Assembly: GCA_024760905.1 (NCBI GenBank)
Contig: CM045729.1
Location: forward strand, 10,136,080 to 10,200,079
Source: Plotosus lineatus
Taxonomy: Eukaryota > Chordata > Actinopteri > Siluriformes > Plotosidae
Direction: 5' to 3'
DNA: 64,000 nt
Part shown: piece by piece, positions 23,131 to 37,057 of the stretch
How positions within the stretch are numbered: position 1 is the first letter of the stretch
How the letters are laid out: each line of letters starts with the position of its first letter
Made by a program: the position numbers and the translations under genes
Notes under the pieces: model-generated
Database searches by the model: none
What the model was told of the DNA's origin: nothing
The model's input: only the letters and a program-made list of their open reading frames with translations

Positions 23131-23542
23131 GAGGAGTTTTAGAGAGACTTTTAGAGAGAATGATATTCCCAACATTCGCAGTCACTGAATGTCACAAAAT
23201 GACATTCATCGGAAAAGTTGGCAAATCCAAAATCTGCTAAGCTCATTAGCATTCACCACACGAAGAGGTAGCCTAAAGTCTGTGTAAATAAATAAACAAC
23301 TGCATTTATTACACTTGAGTTTGTAACGTTGGGGTAATGGACAATATAGCAATGTACATCAGTCTCCTGTAGATGGAAGCAAAGGAGAAAGATGTGAGAA
23401 AAGAACATTGATAAGAAAAATATGAATGATCAACAAAGGAGTCATTGCAGTTTTCCCTGCCTGACTTGCAATGGTTCCTTAAAATCTCTCTAATCACAGA
23501 TAGTGAGAGGTGTGGCTGGCCTTTGATCATCCAGTTTCCTGC

Positions 23543-23544
<2 letters not shown>

Positions 23545-23578
<34 letters not shown>

Positions 23579-23590
23579 TGTTTGTGTGTA

Positions 23591-23634
<44 letters not shown>

Positions 23635-23636
23635 GG
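23545..23636. repeat. TG array upstream of TRIM copy B
   Basis: An interrupted (GT)n run of about 90 bp; the match in copy C is at 57433-57486. Confidence 0.95.
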
Positions 23637-23704
23637 GGGGGGAGTTAGCAATGACAATTCAGTGATGAGACTTCAGTGTTATATCACTGTGGAACCAACA
23701 ACTG

Positions 23705-25440
<1,736 letters not shown>

Positions 25441-25446
25441 AAGAAG

Positions 25447-25810
25447 GAGTGGCCTAGTCAAAGTCCTGACCTGAACCCTATTGAGATGCTGTAGTATGAC
25501 CTTAAAAAGGTTGTTCATGCCAGAAAACCATCTGATCTTAAACAATTGTGCAGAGAAAAGTGGGCCAAAATCCCATCACAGCCATGTGAAAGACTCATCG
25601 CCACTTATTGTAAATGCTTGAGTGCAGTTATTGCTGCAAAAGGTGGTTCAACCAAATATCAGGTTTCGGTGGCATTTACTTTTTCACACGGGCCCTTGTA
25701 GGTTCGGATTTTTTTTTCTTTAAAAAAATGCAGTTGGCACTGAAAACTGCACGTGGTGTTTACTTGTGTTTTATCGTTGTAAAATAAAAATCAAATAAAA
25801 GGTTTAGCCA
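25447..25810 (+). mobile_element. Tc1-like C-terminal fragment (copy B unit)
   Basis: It encodes the C-terminal end of a Tc1 transposase (SPDLNPIEML, and the final GGSTKYQV) but lacks the right inverted repeat, which copy C keeps at 59161. It directly abuts the RTE 3' end. Confidence 0.85.
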
Positions 25811-25987
25811 GCCTCACATGATCTTGGAATGAACAGCATCCCCGTCTGTGGTATCTGAAGGAAGGATTAGGAGTCTGTCCTCCCGAATTGGGGAAATCCT
25901 CTGAAATAACTAAATATAGTCACTGAACTTGGTGGCACTTGTCCTTGGTTCGGATGTCAGTTTTTCTCGAAAAAAAAAAAAAAAAAA

Positions 25988-25991
<4 letters not shown>

Positions 25992-26067
<76 letters not shown>
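25992..26067. repeat. AT dinucleotide array
   Basis: 76 bp of (TA)n after a poly-A run at the edge of the TRIM B unit. Confidence 0.95.
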
Positions 26068-26068
<1 letters not shown>

Positions 26069-26385
26069 TTTAGAGATCGGGTGAGAGGCTCAGCCATACA
26101 GGGGGAGCATGGAGTAGAATCACTGCTCCTCCACGTTGAGAGGAGCCAGTTGTGGTGGCTCAGGCATCTGCTGTGAATGCTTCCCGAACGCCACGGTGGT
26201 GTGGTGTTTCGGGCATGTCCAACCAGAAGAGACCCTGGGGTCCACCTAGAAAAAGCTGTAGGGCTTATGTCTCTCAGCTCATCTGGAAAGACCTTGGAGT
26301 CCCCAGAGAAGAGCTGGAGGAAGTAGATGGGGAGAGGGACGTCTGGACCCTCGCGACCCAATCCCAGAATAAGCGGAAAACAGGC
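26068..26385 (+). mobile_element. LINE family 2-like 3' fragment
   Basis: In broken frames this resembles the C-terminal part of LINE family 2 (VVFRACPTR, and the terminal GERDVWTLATQSQ). It is 5'-truncated with no RT core. Confidence 0.65.
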
Positions 26386-26865
26386 ATGTGACTTTTCTGC
26401 GAATTCGCAGAATTCCGATTTTTTTCATTGGCCCAGTTAAAAAAAAAAAATAAAAAATTTCCACGCCAAATATGTCAAAATAATCTTATCCACTTTTATT
26501 CCATTCGGAGTTTTAACTTGTGTAAATAGGCATTGTTATCCAGTGTTTCTGAACAGCAGCGGGAGTGTGTGCTCGTGTAATTAGCTCATTAATATTGGAA
26601 ATGTAAAACTATGAATCTGAGACTCGACCGAAACGCCTCAGCATCAAGAACAACAAACTTTCTAAGGCAGCCTCCAGAAAGACAGTTCAGGCTGCACAAA
26701 AGGAAATAAGAAAATGCCATGCAAAAGCACTAAACACAAAGAAACATAAATTCAAAAAACTTATGTCATCTATAGCATGTCATGTGTATATTTTGTTTCC
26801 AGATTGTGTTTAAAGACAATGACCGTTGATAATAGTGTTGTGAGAAAGGACATATCTCTACAACA
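26386..26865. other. Intergenic stretch, no recognisable features
   Basis: About 480 bp with a poly-A run and short ORFs; nothing recognised. Confidence 0.6.
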
Positions 26866-28262
26866 CAACATGAATGCAACAGATAACGGGGGTTACTCTC
26901 CTCTCTGTTCCGGGCAAGGTCTTTACACGGATCCTACTGGACAGGATCCGACAGCAGCTTCTAGCGCACCAGCGCCCTGAACAGTCTGGGTTTACACCGA
27001 AGAGGTCCACCGTTGACCGCATCCTGGCGCTCCACGTCCTATCTGAGCGCTTGCGGGAGTTTGATAGGGGGTTCCTTGCCAAGGCATTCGACTCAGTGGA
27101 TCGGGAGGCCCTCTGGGGCATACTTCGTCTCCGTGGGATCCTGTCGGCTCTGGTCCGGCTGATATCGTCGCTGTATTCTGGGACAGAGAGTGCTGTGAGG
27201 TGTGGGGGCTCCACCTCTGACTTCTTTTCGGTAGAGACCGGAGTGAGGCAGGGGTGTGTTCTGGCCCCCACTCTCTTCAGTACTGCAATGGACTGGATCA
27301 TGGCGGCGGTATCGGGTGAATCAGCCTGCGGTGTGTCGTTTGGTGAGGTTCGGATTACTGATCTGGACTTTGCCGATGACACAGTGATCTTCGCAGAAAC
27401 GGTGGATGTCCTGACGGAGACTCTGTTCGTTGGGTGAGAAGGCGGAACCGCTTGGTTTGCGAGTCTCCTGGATCAAAACCAAGATCCAGGCTTTCAGCGA
27501 CCTCTTGGATGCTGCTGTTGACTCGATCACTGTGGGTCGTGAAAGAGTAGAGATCGTGGAGTCTTTCACTTACCTTAGCAGCGTGGTCCATCTTTCCACT
27601 GATTGCAGGGCCGAGATCAATCGTTGACTTGGTCTAGCCTATGGGGTGATGACTCGCTTGACAGGACCGTGTGGCGGTCAAGGTATCTGAGCAGGCGGAT
27701 GAAAGCCTGAGTCTTTCGCTCCCTTGTGCTCCCTGTCTTGCTCTACTCAAGCGAGACATGGACGCTCATGGTTGAGCTTGGACGACAACTGGACTCCTTT
27801 GTTACAACTTCCATTCGCCGCATGTTCGGATACCGCTGGTGGGACTTTGTTACAAACCAAAAGGTGCTCGGGGATGGTAAGAGTAATCTGCTTGATCCGC
27901 GACCGTCAGCTGCACTACGATGGGTACTTGGCGCGTTTCCCGCCTTCGGACCCAGCGCACCGGATCCTGTCCGTTCGGGATCCTAGTGGCTGGAGCCGAT
28001 CGCGGGGACGACCACATGCGACGTGGTCGTCCCCGCGATCGGCTCCAGCCACTAGGACCCAGCGCACCGGATCCTGTCCGTTCGGGATCCTAGTGGCTGG
28101 AGCTGATCGCGGGGACGACCACATGCGACGTGGTTGTCGCAGCTGAGGGTTGCCCTGCCGAGGGTATGGGCCCTGTGCAGGCCTGGTCGATTGCCAGGAG
28201 ACGGCCGGATGAGTGGAGGCGGCTGGTGGACGCAGCGAAGTGCCGTCCCGGCGCATGCCCTC
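26866..28262 (+). mobile_element. LINE, third family, 5'-truncated, inactive
   Basis: It starts within the reverse transcriptase (GVTLLSVPGKVFTRILLDRI) and keeps motif B (GVRQGCVLAP) and motif C (FADDTV) at 26874-27437. Motif A is damaged: RGFLAKAFDSVD lacks about six residues including the first catalytic Asp. A frameshift follows at about 27435, then KAEPLGLRVSWIKTK and the C-terminal domain (AHRILSVRDPSGWSRSRGRP) in changed frames. The C-terminal part carries the duplication and foldback at 27948-28133. I cannot place the clade with certainty. Confidence 0.8.
27948..28133. repeat. Direct plus inverted repeat (foldback duplication)
   Basis: Arms 27982-28015 and 28023-28056 are perfectly complementary (34 bp) with a 7-nt spacer. 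In addition about 79 bp from 27948 recur as a direct repeat from 28055 (period 107) with very few differences. The pattern is copy, inverted copy, copy, all of LINE C-terminal sequence. Confidence 0.95.
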
Positions 28263-31179
28263 ATACCTGACCTGACCTTACATATCTATAAGAGTGACTA
28301 TTTGATTTGTGACTGTGACACTTTTATTAGTGATGGAATCACACATGATAAACCCACAAGTGGAGGTACAGTATGTATATGGAAATTAGAAATTAAACTT
28401 TCTAGAGCTCTTTCAGTGTCATGAAATGGTATTTTTCCCCCTTCTGAAATGCTTAAAACCGAGGAGCAGACCCCTGGCTGATTTTCAGATATTTTGGTCA
28501 TGGCCAAATCACATGCCTGTGAAAATGATGATGATATATATATATTCATTTTCGGAACCACTTAATCCTAATTAGGGTCACTGGCCAGCGCTGTACGAGC
28601 GTCCTGTCTGACACAGGAGCGCAGCGTATACAGGATAAGCTCCCTGCTGTCCTTGTACTCCGTCGGGATCTTCATCACAAGCTTCGGTACCCGACCAAGA
28701 GACAACATACACTCCACAGCCGTCGGAATCTCCGACATCATCTTTAACACACGGTGCACGTTCGCACGGCAGGCGATCTCCGGCCCATCCAGAAGCTTCA
28801 GCAGAGGCTTGAGGGCATTGCACTGTAGAACCGCGTCCCTGCACACGGATATCTCAGATAAACACTGGAAATGGTTACCCGTGACTCATTGCAGTGTCTC
28901 CATGTCTCAAGTGCATTAATGATAAGATGTTTGGAGCGATTCACCTCCCCACGCTGTGTCTCACCAGCTGATGACGCACTTCAGTTGTTTTAATCCTCAC
29001 CAAGATGTCGTTGTCCCTCAGCAACACCGACAGTCTCTCATCTCATCTCATCTTCTTCCGCTTAGTCCGGGGTCGGGTCGCGGGGGCAGCAACCTCAGCA
29101 AAGAGGTCCAGACATCCCTCTCCCGAGCCACTTCCTCCAACTCTCCCGGGGGGACACCGAGGCAGTCCCAGACAAGCCGAGAGACATAGTCCCTCCAGCG
29201 TGTTCTAGGTCGACCCCGGGGTCTCTTCCCGGTTGGACATGCCCGAAACACCACACCAGGGAGGCGTCCGGGGGGCATTCTAACCAGATGCCCGAGCCAC
29301 CTCAACTGGCCCCTCTCAATGCGGAGGAGCAGCGGATCTACTCCGAGCTCTCCCCGGATGGCGGAGCTTCTCGCCCTAGCTCTAAGGGAGAACCCCGCCA
29401 CCCGGCGAAGAAAGCTCATTTCAGCCGCTTGTATCCGTGATCTTGTTCTTTCGGTCATTACCCAAAGCTCGTGACCATAGGTGAGGGTTGGAACGTAGAT
29501 CGACTGGTAAATTGAGAGCTTCGCCTTGCGGCTCAGCTCCTTTTTCACCACGACGGACCGGTACAGGCACCGCTTAACAGCAGAGGCTGCAGCGATCCGT
29601 CTGTCGATCTCTCGCTCCATCCTTCCCTCACTCGTAAACAAGACCCCAAGATACTTAAACTCCTCCACTTGGGGCAGGACCTCATCCCCGACCCGGAGGG
29701 TGCATTCCACCATTGTCCGACTGAGAACCATGGCCTCAGACTTGGAGGTACTGATCTTCATCCCGGCTGCTTCGCACTCAGCTGCGAATCGCTCCAATGA
29801 GAGCTGGAGGGCCCGACTTGATGAAGCCAAAAGGACAACATCATCCGCAAAAAGCAGAGACGATATCCGATGGCCACCGAACCAGAACCCCTCATCGCCT
29901 CGACTGCGCCTAGAAATTCTGTCCATAAAAATTATGAACAGAATCGGTGACAAAGGACAGCCTTGGCGGACTCCAACTCCCACCGGAAACGAATCCGAGC
30001 TGCTGTTACCCGAATCCGAATGGTGTGTCGTTGTTGGACTTCTGTGCTCGTCATAGTTTGTCTATCACGAACACCATGTTCGAACATAAGGGTGTCCATA
30101 AGTGCACTTGGCACCAGGACACCCTAGGTCGCAGTTCGATGATTGACTTTGTAGTCGTGTCATCAGACTTGCGACCATATGTTCTGGACACTCGGGTGAA
30201 GAGAGGAGCTGAGCTGTCTACCGATCACTACCTGGTGGTGAGTTGGCTTCGGTGGTGTGGGAGGTTGCCTTCCAGACCTGGCAGGCCCAAGCGTGTAATC
30301 AGGGTCTGCTGGGAACGTTTGGCGGAGCCCCCTGTCCGAGAGGCCTTTAACTCCCACCTCCGGCAGAGCTACAACCACGTCCCGGAGGAGGCGGGGGACA
30401 TGGAATCCGAATGGGCCATGTTTCGTGCCTCCATTGCTGAGGCGGCAGCCCATAGCTGTGGCCGTAAGGTCGTCGGTGCTTGTCGTGGCGGTAATCCCCG
30501 AACCCGGTGGTGGACACCTGCGGTGAAGGGGGCCGTCCAGCTGAAGAAGGAGGCCTATCGGGTTTTATTAGCCTGTGGGACTCCTGAGGCAGCAAACGGG
30601 TACCGGCAGGCCAAACGTGCTGCAGCCGAGGCTGTCGCAAATGAAAAATCTCGGCCGTGGGAGGAGTTCGGTGAGGGCCTGGAGAGTGATTATCGGTTGG
30701 CCTCAAAAAGGTTCTGGGCCACCATCCGACGCCTCAGGAGGGGGAAGCAGTTCTTCACAAACACTGTTTATGGTGGAGGTGGGGAGCTGCTTACCTTGAC
30801 TGGGGATGTTGTTGAGAGGTGGAGGGAATACTTTGAGGACCTTCTCAATCCCACCAACACGCCCTCCGTGGAAGAGGAAGACCCTGGGGGTTCGGGTGAG
30901 GGTCCGCCAATCACTGGAGTGGAGGTCACTGAGGTTGTCAAAAAGCTCCTCGGTGGTCGAGCTCCGGGGTTGGACGATATCCGCCCGGAATATCTCAGGA
31001 CTCTGGATGTTGTAGGACTGTCTTGGTTGACACGTCTCTGCAACATCGCGTGGTCATCGGGGGCTGTACCTCTGGATTGGCAAACTGGGGTGGTGGTCCC
31101 AATTTTTAAGAAGGGGGACCGGAGGGTGTGTTCCAATTATCGGGGAATTACACTCCTCAGCCTACCTGGGAAAGTCTAT

Positions 31180-33998
31180 CAGTGTTCATTTTTGCTCAAG
31201 AAAGTTATGAGTCCCAGGGACTCGCAGGTTGGGAAAGTATGAGTCCAAATGCAATAGTAATGAGTCCTGTCAAATAATGGAAAAGATTCGCCCGAAAATG
31301 TATAGAACTTCAAATAGATCATTGCCAACACAAAGTTCATTCAATCATTTTATGAAAAGTTTATTAGGTTCACAGATAAAAACAAAAATTAAAAACTTAG
31401 AAGTTATCACTGACTATGATATAAAAAAAACATTAAAACAAAATTTAAATACTTTGAAGTAATCACAGAAAAAATAATACTGTTTTAACTTTCACTCATT
31501 CATTAAAAATGCTAGAAAATGCTGACAGTGACTGAATAATTCATCAAGTATTTATATGTTGTCATATATCCTCCTGTGTTTAGTATTTTTCCACACATGA
31601 AGAGCTTTGTGCAGATCCAGCTTTCCTGCAAGCTGAATCTTCATCAGTTTGTCCTGCATGTTCACATTGAGTCTGTTCCTCTTCTTGGTAAGGATTTTGT
31701 TTTGGATTGAAAATCCCCGCTCGCATCCTGCTGTATGGATGGCAGATGTCATTGCCAACTGGGCCAGGTAAATCATGTTGGGAAAATCCTCCTTATGATA
31801 TGTGACAATGTTCTGCCAAAGCAAGGTTATATTTTGTCGAGGATATTGCTCAGCATTGACTACTTCTTTAAGGAGAGACCATTCTCTTTTTGTCTCAGAA
31901 GGAGAAATCTTGGGGGCAGATGTTGTTCTGTGCTGTGAATAATCCTCTTCTGTCCATTGTTTCACCTTTTCTTGGCCATAATGCTCACACAGAGCTTCAA
32001 TTTCCTTCTTGCCGTATTCTTTCCTTTGCGCAGCATTCATTGTACCCAAGGCTCTCATCCCAAGCACTGAAAACGCATAGATGAGGTCGTTCTCAGGAAA
32101 ACGTTTCTTGATGTTGGTAATCATTTCATCCACAAAGTCTCCAGTTAGCTTTTTCAAATTGAAGTTTGGTGTCTTTGAGACTTTGTGGTGATGTTTGAAC
32201 AATCCAGTTTCTAGATCTTCATCCAGTTTCCTCAAATGCTGTGTTGTAAGGGATTTTACTTCTTCTAATTCTTCTATACATTGTGTCAGTTTCACATTGA
32301 TCAGGGAAATGTCCACATTTTCTTTTTGAAAAAATTGTGAAAGTTTGGTGACGGGGTTCATAGCATCCATCAACATGTAGGTGATTGCTACAAATTTCTC
32401 TGTAGCAATCCGTTTGTGCAGGCCAACACTCTTTGGGTCCTTTTATGGATCACAGTCTCGCATGTAAATAAACAATGATTCTAATGTCCTGAACACAACT
32501 GACAGTGCTGAAAAATAGGAGAGCCATCGCACTGCATGGACTTCTTTAATCTTGAGAATCGGCTCGTCCAGAATCATTTGAATGTCATGAAGTGCTGCCT
32601 CTCTCTTGCTGCTCCCCTTGAAGTAGTAAAATAACGACGTGAGGGTCTCCTGGTGCTGTGCAAGTGCTGGAATTTGTGCTGCTGCCTGGGATGTGCAGAG
32701 AGCAAGACGGTGGGCCATACAGTGCACATTTGTAAGGTGAGGATTCTTGTTTCTCAGTAAGGCAGCAACACCATTTTTGCTGCCAGTCATCACTGTTGCT
32801 CCATCACTTCCTAGTGACATAACAGTGCTCATTTTTATGCCCTTGTCTTCTAGTGTATTTTCTACAGCCTTTGCAATACCCCTGCCCGACGAATCTTTGC
32901 ATTCCACATTGCATAGGTAGTGTGTTTCCGGTTTCATGCTTTTCTCATCAATTATTTGTGTGTACATTACCATTCTTTTAACATTTGTTATGTCCGTACT
33001 CTCATCAATCATAATTGTCACTGCTGGTGATTTACTAATTTTCTCCTCTATTTCGTTATCAACTACAACAGCCAAACTATCCAAGAGTTCAGATGCAGTG
33101 AAGTAAGAATCGTAGCTGAAGTGCTTTTTCAACAATTGTAGATCAGCCACATCAAGATCATGCATGAGATCAATAACAGATTTGAATTTTCGCATGGGTA
33201 TATCCTCGTTTGTCATCCATTGAACAATTTTTAATAGTGCCAGAATTGCGCGATCTTGCTTTCCTTCACACTTACTTACGTAATTTTTCCGATCCTGCTG
33301 TAACTTCGGTATATCCATTGCTAATTTGTGAGCACTGAGATCCGCATGTCTCGATAAGGTTGTGTTCTGAAAATTGCGATTTTTAGTCACTTTGTTCATG
33401 CCATTAACTTTGTTGTGTTCCGTGCATACACTACAGTACATAAAATCCTCGTCGTTGTCGTTCTCTACATATCGCAACCACGTGTAAAGTTTGAGCCAGT
33501 GTTGCTGAAACGATCGCTTTTTCGTGGCTTGTCTTCGCAATTTTCCTCTTCATCAAAGACATTCTCTTTATCCCTGTTTGAATCTTTGTTCATTGAGAAA
33601 AAATTGCTTAATCTACGCTGATTTTCGTCGACTTTGAATACTTTTTTCGGAGGCATGTTGCACGTTAAACACTCGAGAACTAGCGGAAATGAATGAACAC
33701 TGGCGAGCAGACGAAATCACGTGAGCAGACGAAATCTCGCGAGAGGATCCCGATTCGATATCTCGAAAGCGCAGAAGGCAAAACTCGCACTCGGAAAGGT
33801 AAACAAATATGGCGGTATTGTCAAAGCATCGACCGATTTCGCAAGATATTTTGGCAAATATTTCTGTTTTGGGACAATGTTACATAAATTGGTGAAAAAT
33901 ATTAATGAGTCCGGCGGACGCACATTGGTTTGACACCATGCGTCCCTACGGATTTTCATGCGTCAGGGACGCAAGGACGCACGCAAACGTGAACACTG
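31180..33998 (-). mobile_element. hAT transposon, nearly complete, 2.8 kb
   Basis: The termini are cagtgttcatttttgc at the left and, in reverse, cagtgttcacgtttgc at the right. A 6-bp direct repeat, gtctat, lies at 31174-31179 and 33999-34004; hAT duplications are usually 8 bp. Removing the element and one repeat restores the LINE frame across the site (GKVYA). It carries a transposase on the minus strand. Confidence 0.9.
31552..33656 (-). pseudogene. hAT transposase with two lesions
   Basis: About 700 codons, starting MPPKKVFKVDENQRRLSNFF at 33656. A 1-bp loss in an A run near 33520 shifts the frame into 32443-33540, and one TAA at about 32443 separates this from 31552-32376 in the same frame. 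The core is well kept: an N-terminal zinc-finger-like region (YCSVC, later H), the catalytic Asp in MIDEST, a second in SDGATVMTG, the CMAHRLAL motif, the VRWLSY motif, and the hATC domain with CERGFSIQNK containing the expected Glu. It resembles ZNF862/KIAA1586-like domesticated hAT proteins. The few lesions suggest a young insertion. Confidence 0.9.
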
Positions 33999-34384
33999 GT
34001 CTATGCAGGGGTACTAGAGAGGAGGATCCGACCGATAGTCGAACCTCGGATTCAGGAGGAACAATGTGGTTTTCGTCCTGGCCGCAGCACTCTTGACCAA
34101 CTCTATACGCTCCACAGGTTTCTGGAGGTGGCATGGGAGTTTGCCCAATCTGTCCACATGTGCTTTGTGGATTTGGAGAAGGCTTTCGACCGTGTCCCTC
34201 GAAAGATCTTGTGGGGCGTGCTCCGAGAGTACGGCGTTCCGGATCCGTTGCTACGAGCTATTCGGTCGCTGTATCACCGGAGCCAGAGTTTGGTCCGTAT
34301 TGGTAACAGCAGCACCGACAGTCTTTCTAAACAATCTGAAAACCACCCGAGGAAGAAATTAACGCAAGGTCACACCTCGTCAAA

Positions 34385-34900
34385 TCAGTAAGGTATTTGG
34401 CAGACACCCTTATCCACAGCAACTTACAACTGAGGGTTAAGGGCCTTGCTCAAGGGCCAAACACTGCCAGCATGGTGCTGCTGGAACGTGAACCCCAATC
34501 ATTGGAACCTTTGGATCAGTAACCCAGAACCTTAACCTCTGTGCCACCAAATTCACCATGAAGTTTTTACCATAAAACTAAGGTCAGGGGTTCAAGCCCC
34601 GCTATCACCGGGTTTTCACTGCTGTCCCCCCAGTGCAGTTAAATGGGTTATCAAAGGCCGGCCATGTCTCTGACTGTCTATGGATTTTCATGGAAAAGAA
34701 CCATTGGTTCGTGACTAGTAACCCTAAGATCGCAAGTTCGAATCCTGGTTAATGCACAGCCGCCTGTGACAGCGAGCCCTTGGGAGCCAACTGGCTGAGA
34801 TCTCATCGGAGGGAGGGACAGCATACACTCACTTCACTGTCACTCACAGCGATCTCCTGCCAATCGTAGGCGTCTGTGAACTCATTCATTAGAGGGGTCG
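34385..34900. mobile_element. SINE fragments of three kinds
   Basis: 34385-34570 is a common fish SINE in minus sense (ggtatttggcagacaccctt, gagggttaagggccttgctc). 34592-34705 is a piece of the local tRNA-SINE in plus sense (gttatcaaaggccggccatg). 34710-34900 is another tRNA-like piece with a B-box-like gttcgaatcc. Confidence 0.7.
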
Positions 34901-35159
34901 AATAGCACTTTCCCTCCGAGTGTGTTGTACCGCAACTGAAATACACAGCTCAACAGTTCAAACAGAGGCAGGTGGTTAGCATTGTATATCACGGAGAGGG
35001 TGTGCGCATGCTTTCACCCCTCCCTGGTCGATGATGGTCTTGTGATAGGGAAGGCAATACCTGATGGATGGGAACTGGATACGAATAAATTAGGGAGCAA
35101 AATGGGATCATCACTGACTTTCGCTAAGAGTATGTTCCTCATTCTTTCATTTTCTAAGC

Positions 35160-35612
35160 AGCTTAACAGTAATAAGGGCAACAGAGAAGCTGGCCACCAC
35201 AGGGCCAACACACACACACACCTCGGGGTAATTTGGAACCGCCAATTAGCCAACTGTGCATATTTTTGGAAACGGAAGGACACTGGACAACCTGGAAGAA
35301 ACCCATGCAAGCATGGGAGGAACATGCAAACGCCACACAAACGCCCCGAGCCCAAGAATCAAACCCAGGACATTCTTGCTGTGAGGTGTACGCGCTGACC
35401 ACTGCTATGCCGCCTATTTTAGCCTTAAGCCGCTGAATACTATGAGGGTTGCGGACAGATCTCAGCCCACACTTGGCCAAGAGAGGGTACACCCTAAATG
35501 GCTCACCAAACCATCACAGGGCCAAAAGATACAGAGTACCCAGAGGAAACCACACAAGCACAGGAAGTCCAAACTCCTCAACGTCTCGGGACATGAACCC
35601 CAGGACCTTCTG
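35160..35612 (-). mobile_element. SINE of the tggcgcagtgg type and tail fragment
   Basis: 35212-35412 is, in minus sense, the repeat with a head reading gcggcatagcagtggtcagc and a body reading gtttgcatgttcctcccatg. A SINE tail fragment follows at 35440-35530. The more complete relative is at 46792-47060. Confidence 0.7.
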
Positions 35613-36228
35613 GCTTTGAGACAGATGTGCTGATCATTATGCCGTCATCTCCAGTCGTGTTCAGAATAATCGCAGTGTGATTAAAAAGTGAAAAAAGCTA
35701 AAATGCTGATAATCGCTTTTATTTCCCTCCATGCACACAAATGCATCGGGACCACGACACTTTCGATTCCAAATCAAAACATGAAGAAAAATACATCAAA
35801 TTTGTGTTTATTCCTATAAGGAAACTGAAGTGAATATAAGACTGTTCAAAAATATCAGTGTCTGTTTCTTCTCTACAAACTCAAACCTTCAGTGTATAAA
35901 CTGAAAAATGGTTTAAGATTTTTTTGAATCTCTGAACTAATATTAATTTGTATATACTGCTGCACATCTGGGTTGTGGAGTCTCCAACTTCTGTTACCTG
36001 TGTGATGTCGACCCACAAGTTTTCTATTGGATGAAGGTCTGGGGTTCATTCAGCGTCAATCTTGTTGCTCTGGATCTGAGATGTTTCCGTTTACTGGTGT
36101 GTTTGGGGTCATTGTCTTGTTGGAACCCATTTCAAGAGCATTTCCTGTTCACCATGAGGCAGTACGACCTCTTCAGGTGTTCTGATGCATTCAAACTGAT
36201 CCATGATCCCTGGGATGTGATAAATAGG
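35613..36228. repeat. Segmental duplication, partner of 1-706
   Basis: It covers 38 bp of flank and the left part of the Tc1 element. Small indels near 35955-36010 separate the two copies. Confidence 0.9.
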
Positions 36229-37057
36229 CCCGACACCATAGCATGAGAAACATCCCCATATCATGGTGCTGGTGCCACCAGGCTTCACTGTCCTCATAGT
36301 GTACTGTGGCTTGAACTCAGTGCTTGGTGTCATCTAGGGGCCACTAAGCCCAAAAAGAATAATCTTACTTTCATCAGTCCACAGAATGTCGCTCCGGTTC
36401 TCTTTATTCCAGTCAATGTGCTCTTTGGTGAATTGGAACCTCTTCACGTCTTTTTTTTCAGCAGTGGGACATTGCAGTGCTTCCTGCCGATAGCTGGACT
36501 TCACATAGGCGTCTTCTAACTGTAACAGGACTCACAGGTCATTTTAGACCTTCTCTGATCTTCCTGGAGCTGATTGGTCGCTGAGTCCTTGCCATTTTAG
36601 TTCTTTTATCCATTCAAATGTTTTTTCTTCCACATCTTTCAGGGTTTGGTGCCATTTTAAATAATTTGGATCACTTTTTATGAGCAGCCGAACATTCTCT
36701 GCTCTTTAAGTTTTCCTCTCCGATCAACTTTTTAATCAAGGTACGCTGTTCTTCTGAACAATGTCTTCTGAACAATGTCTGGAACGACCCATTTTGCTCA
36801 GACTTTCTGAGAAATATTTATAACCAGCAGGTACATTTCCCGCCTTCCGTCCTTAAATAATGACAATGATTGGCTCCTGTTTTTTAAAGAATGAATGACA
36901 TTACCAATTGAATTCCATACTGATATTATTTTGAACACGCCCCTTTCAATTAATGATTCAATTACACATAATCAGCAGCATGCGGGTCAGGACTGTTGGT
37001 TCTGTTGGATTCTATTACTCTACTACACCTGACTGATATTATTTTGAACACGACTGG
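35651..37057 (-). mobile_element. Tc1/mariner-like transposon, both ends present, dead
   Basis: The ends are ccagtcgtgttcagaataat (left) and, in reverse, ccagtcgtgttcaaaataat (right). The minus strand from 36797 reads MGRSRHCSEDIVQKN, then broken frames with ILWTDES (catalytic Asp) and 36109-36333 (TMIWGCFSCYGVGPIYHIPG). Stops and frameshifts are frequent. A TA target duplication is not evident at the ends as defined. A 12-bp segment (ttctgaacaatg) is repeated in the N-terminal coding part. Confidence 0.85.

Larger units (their letters stand above)
29037..34313. mobile_element. LINE family 2, inverted 5' part, inserted in rsph14 exon
   Basis: The 3' half, 29037-30010, is on the minus strand (RT from motif B, GVRQGCPLSP, through FADDVV to the C-terminal RGRPRTRWRDYVSRL). 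The 5' half, from 30010 to 31179 and 34005 to 34313, is on the plus strand (endonuclease end NTMFEHKGVHKCTWHQDTLG, linker, RT with KAPG-like GGRAPGLDDI, and motif A FVDLEKAFDRVP). Both halves share ggtaacagcagc at their internal break, so together they make one element. An 11-bp target duplication (accgacagtct) lies at 29026-29036 and 34314-34324. A hAT interrupts the 5' half. The frame is inactive as arranged. Confidence 0.92.
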
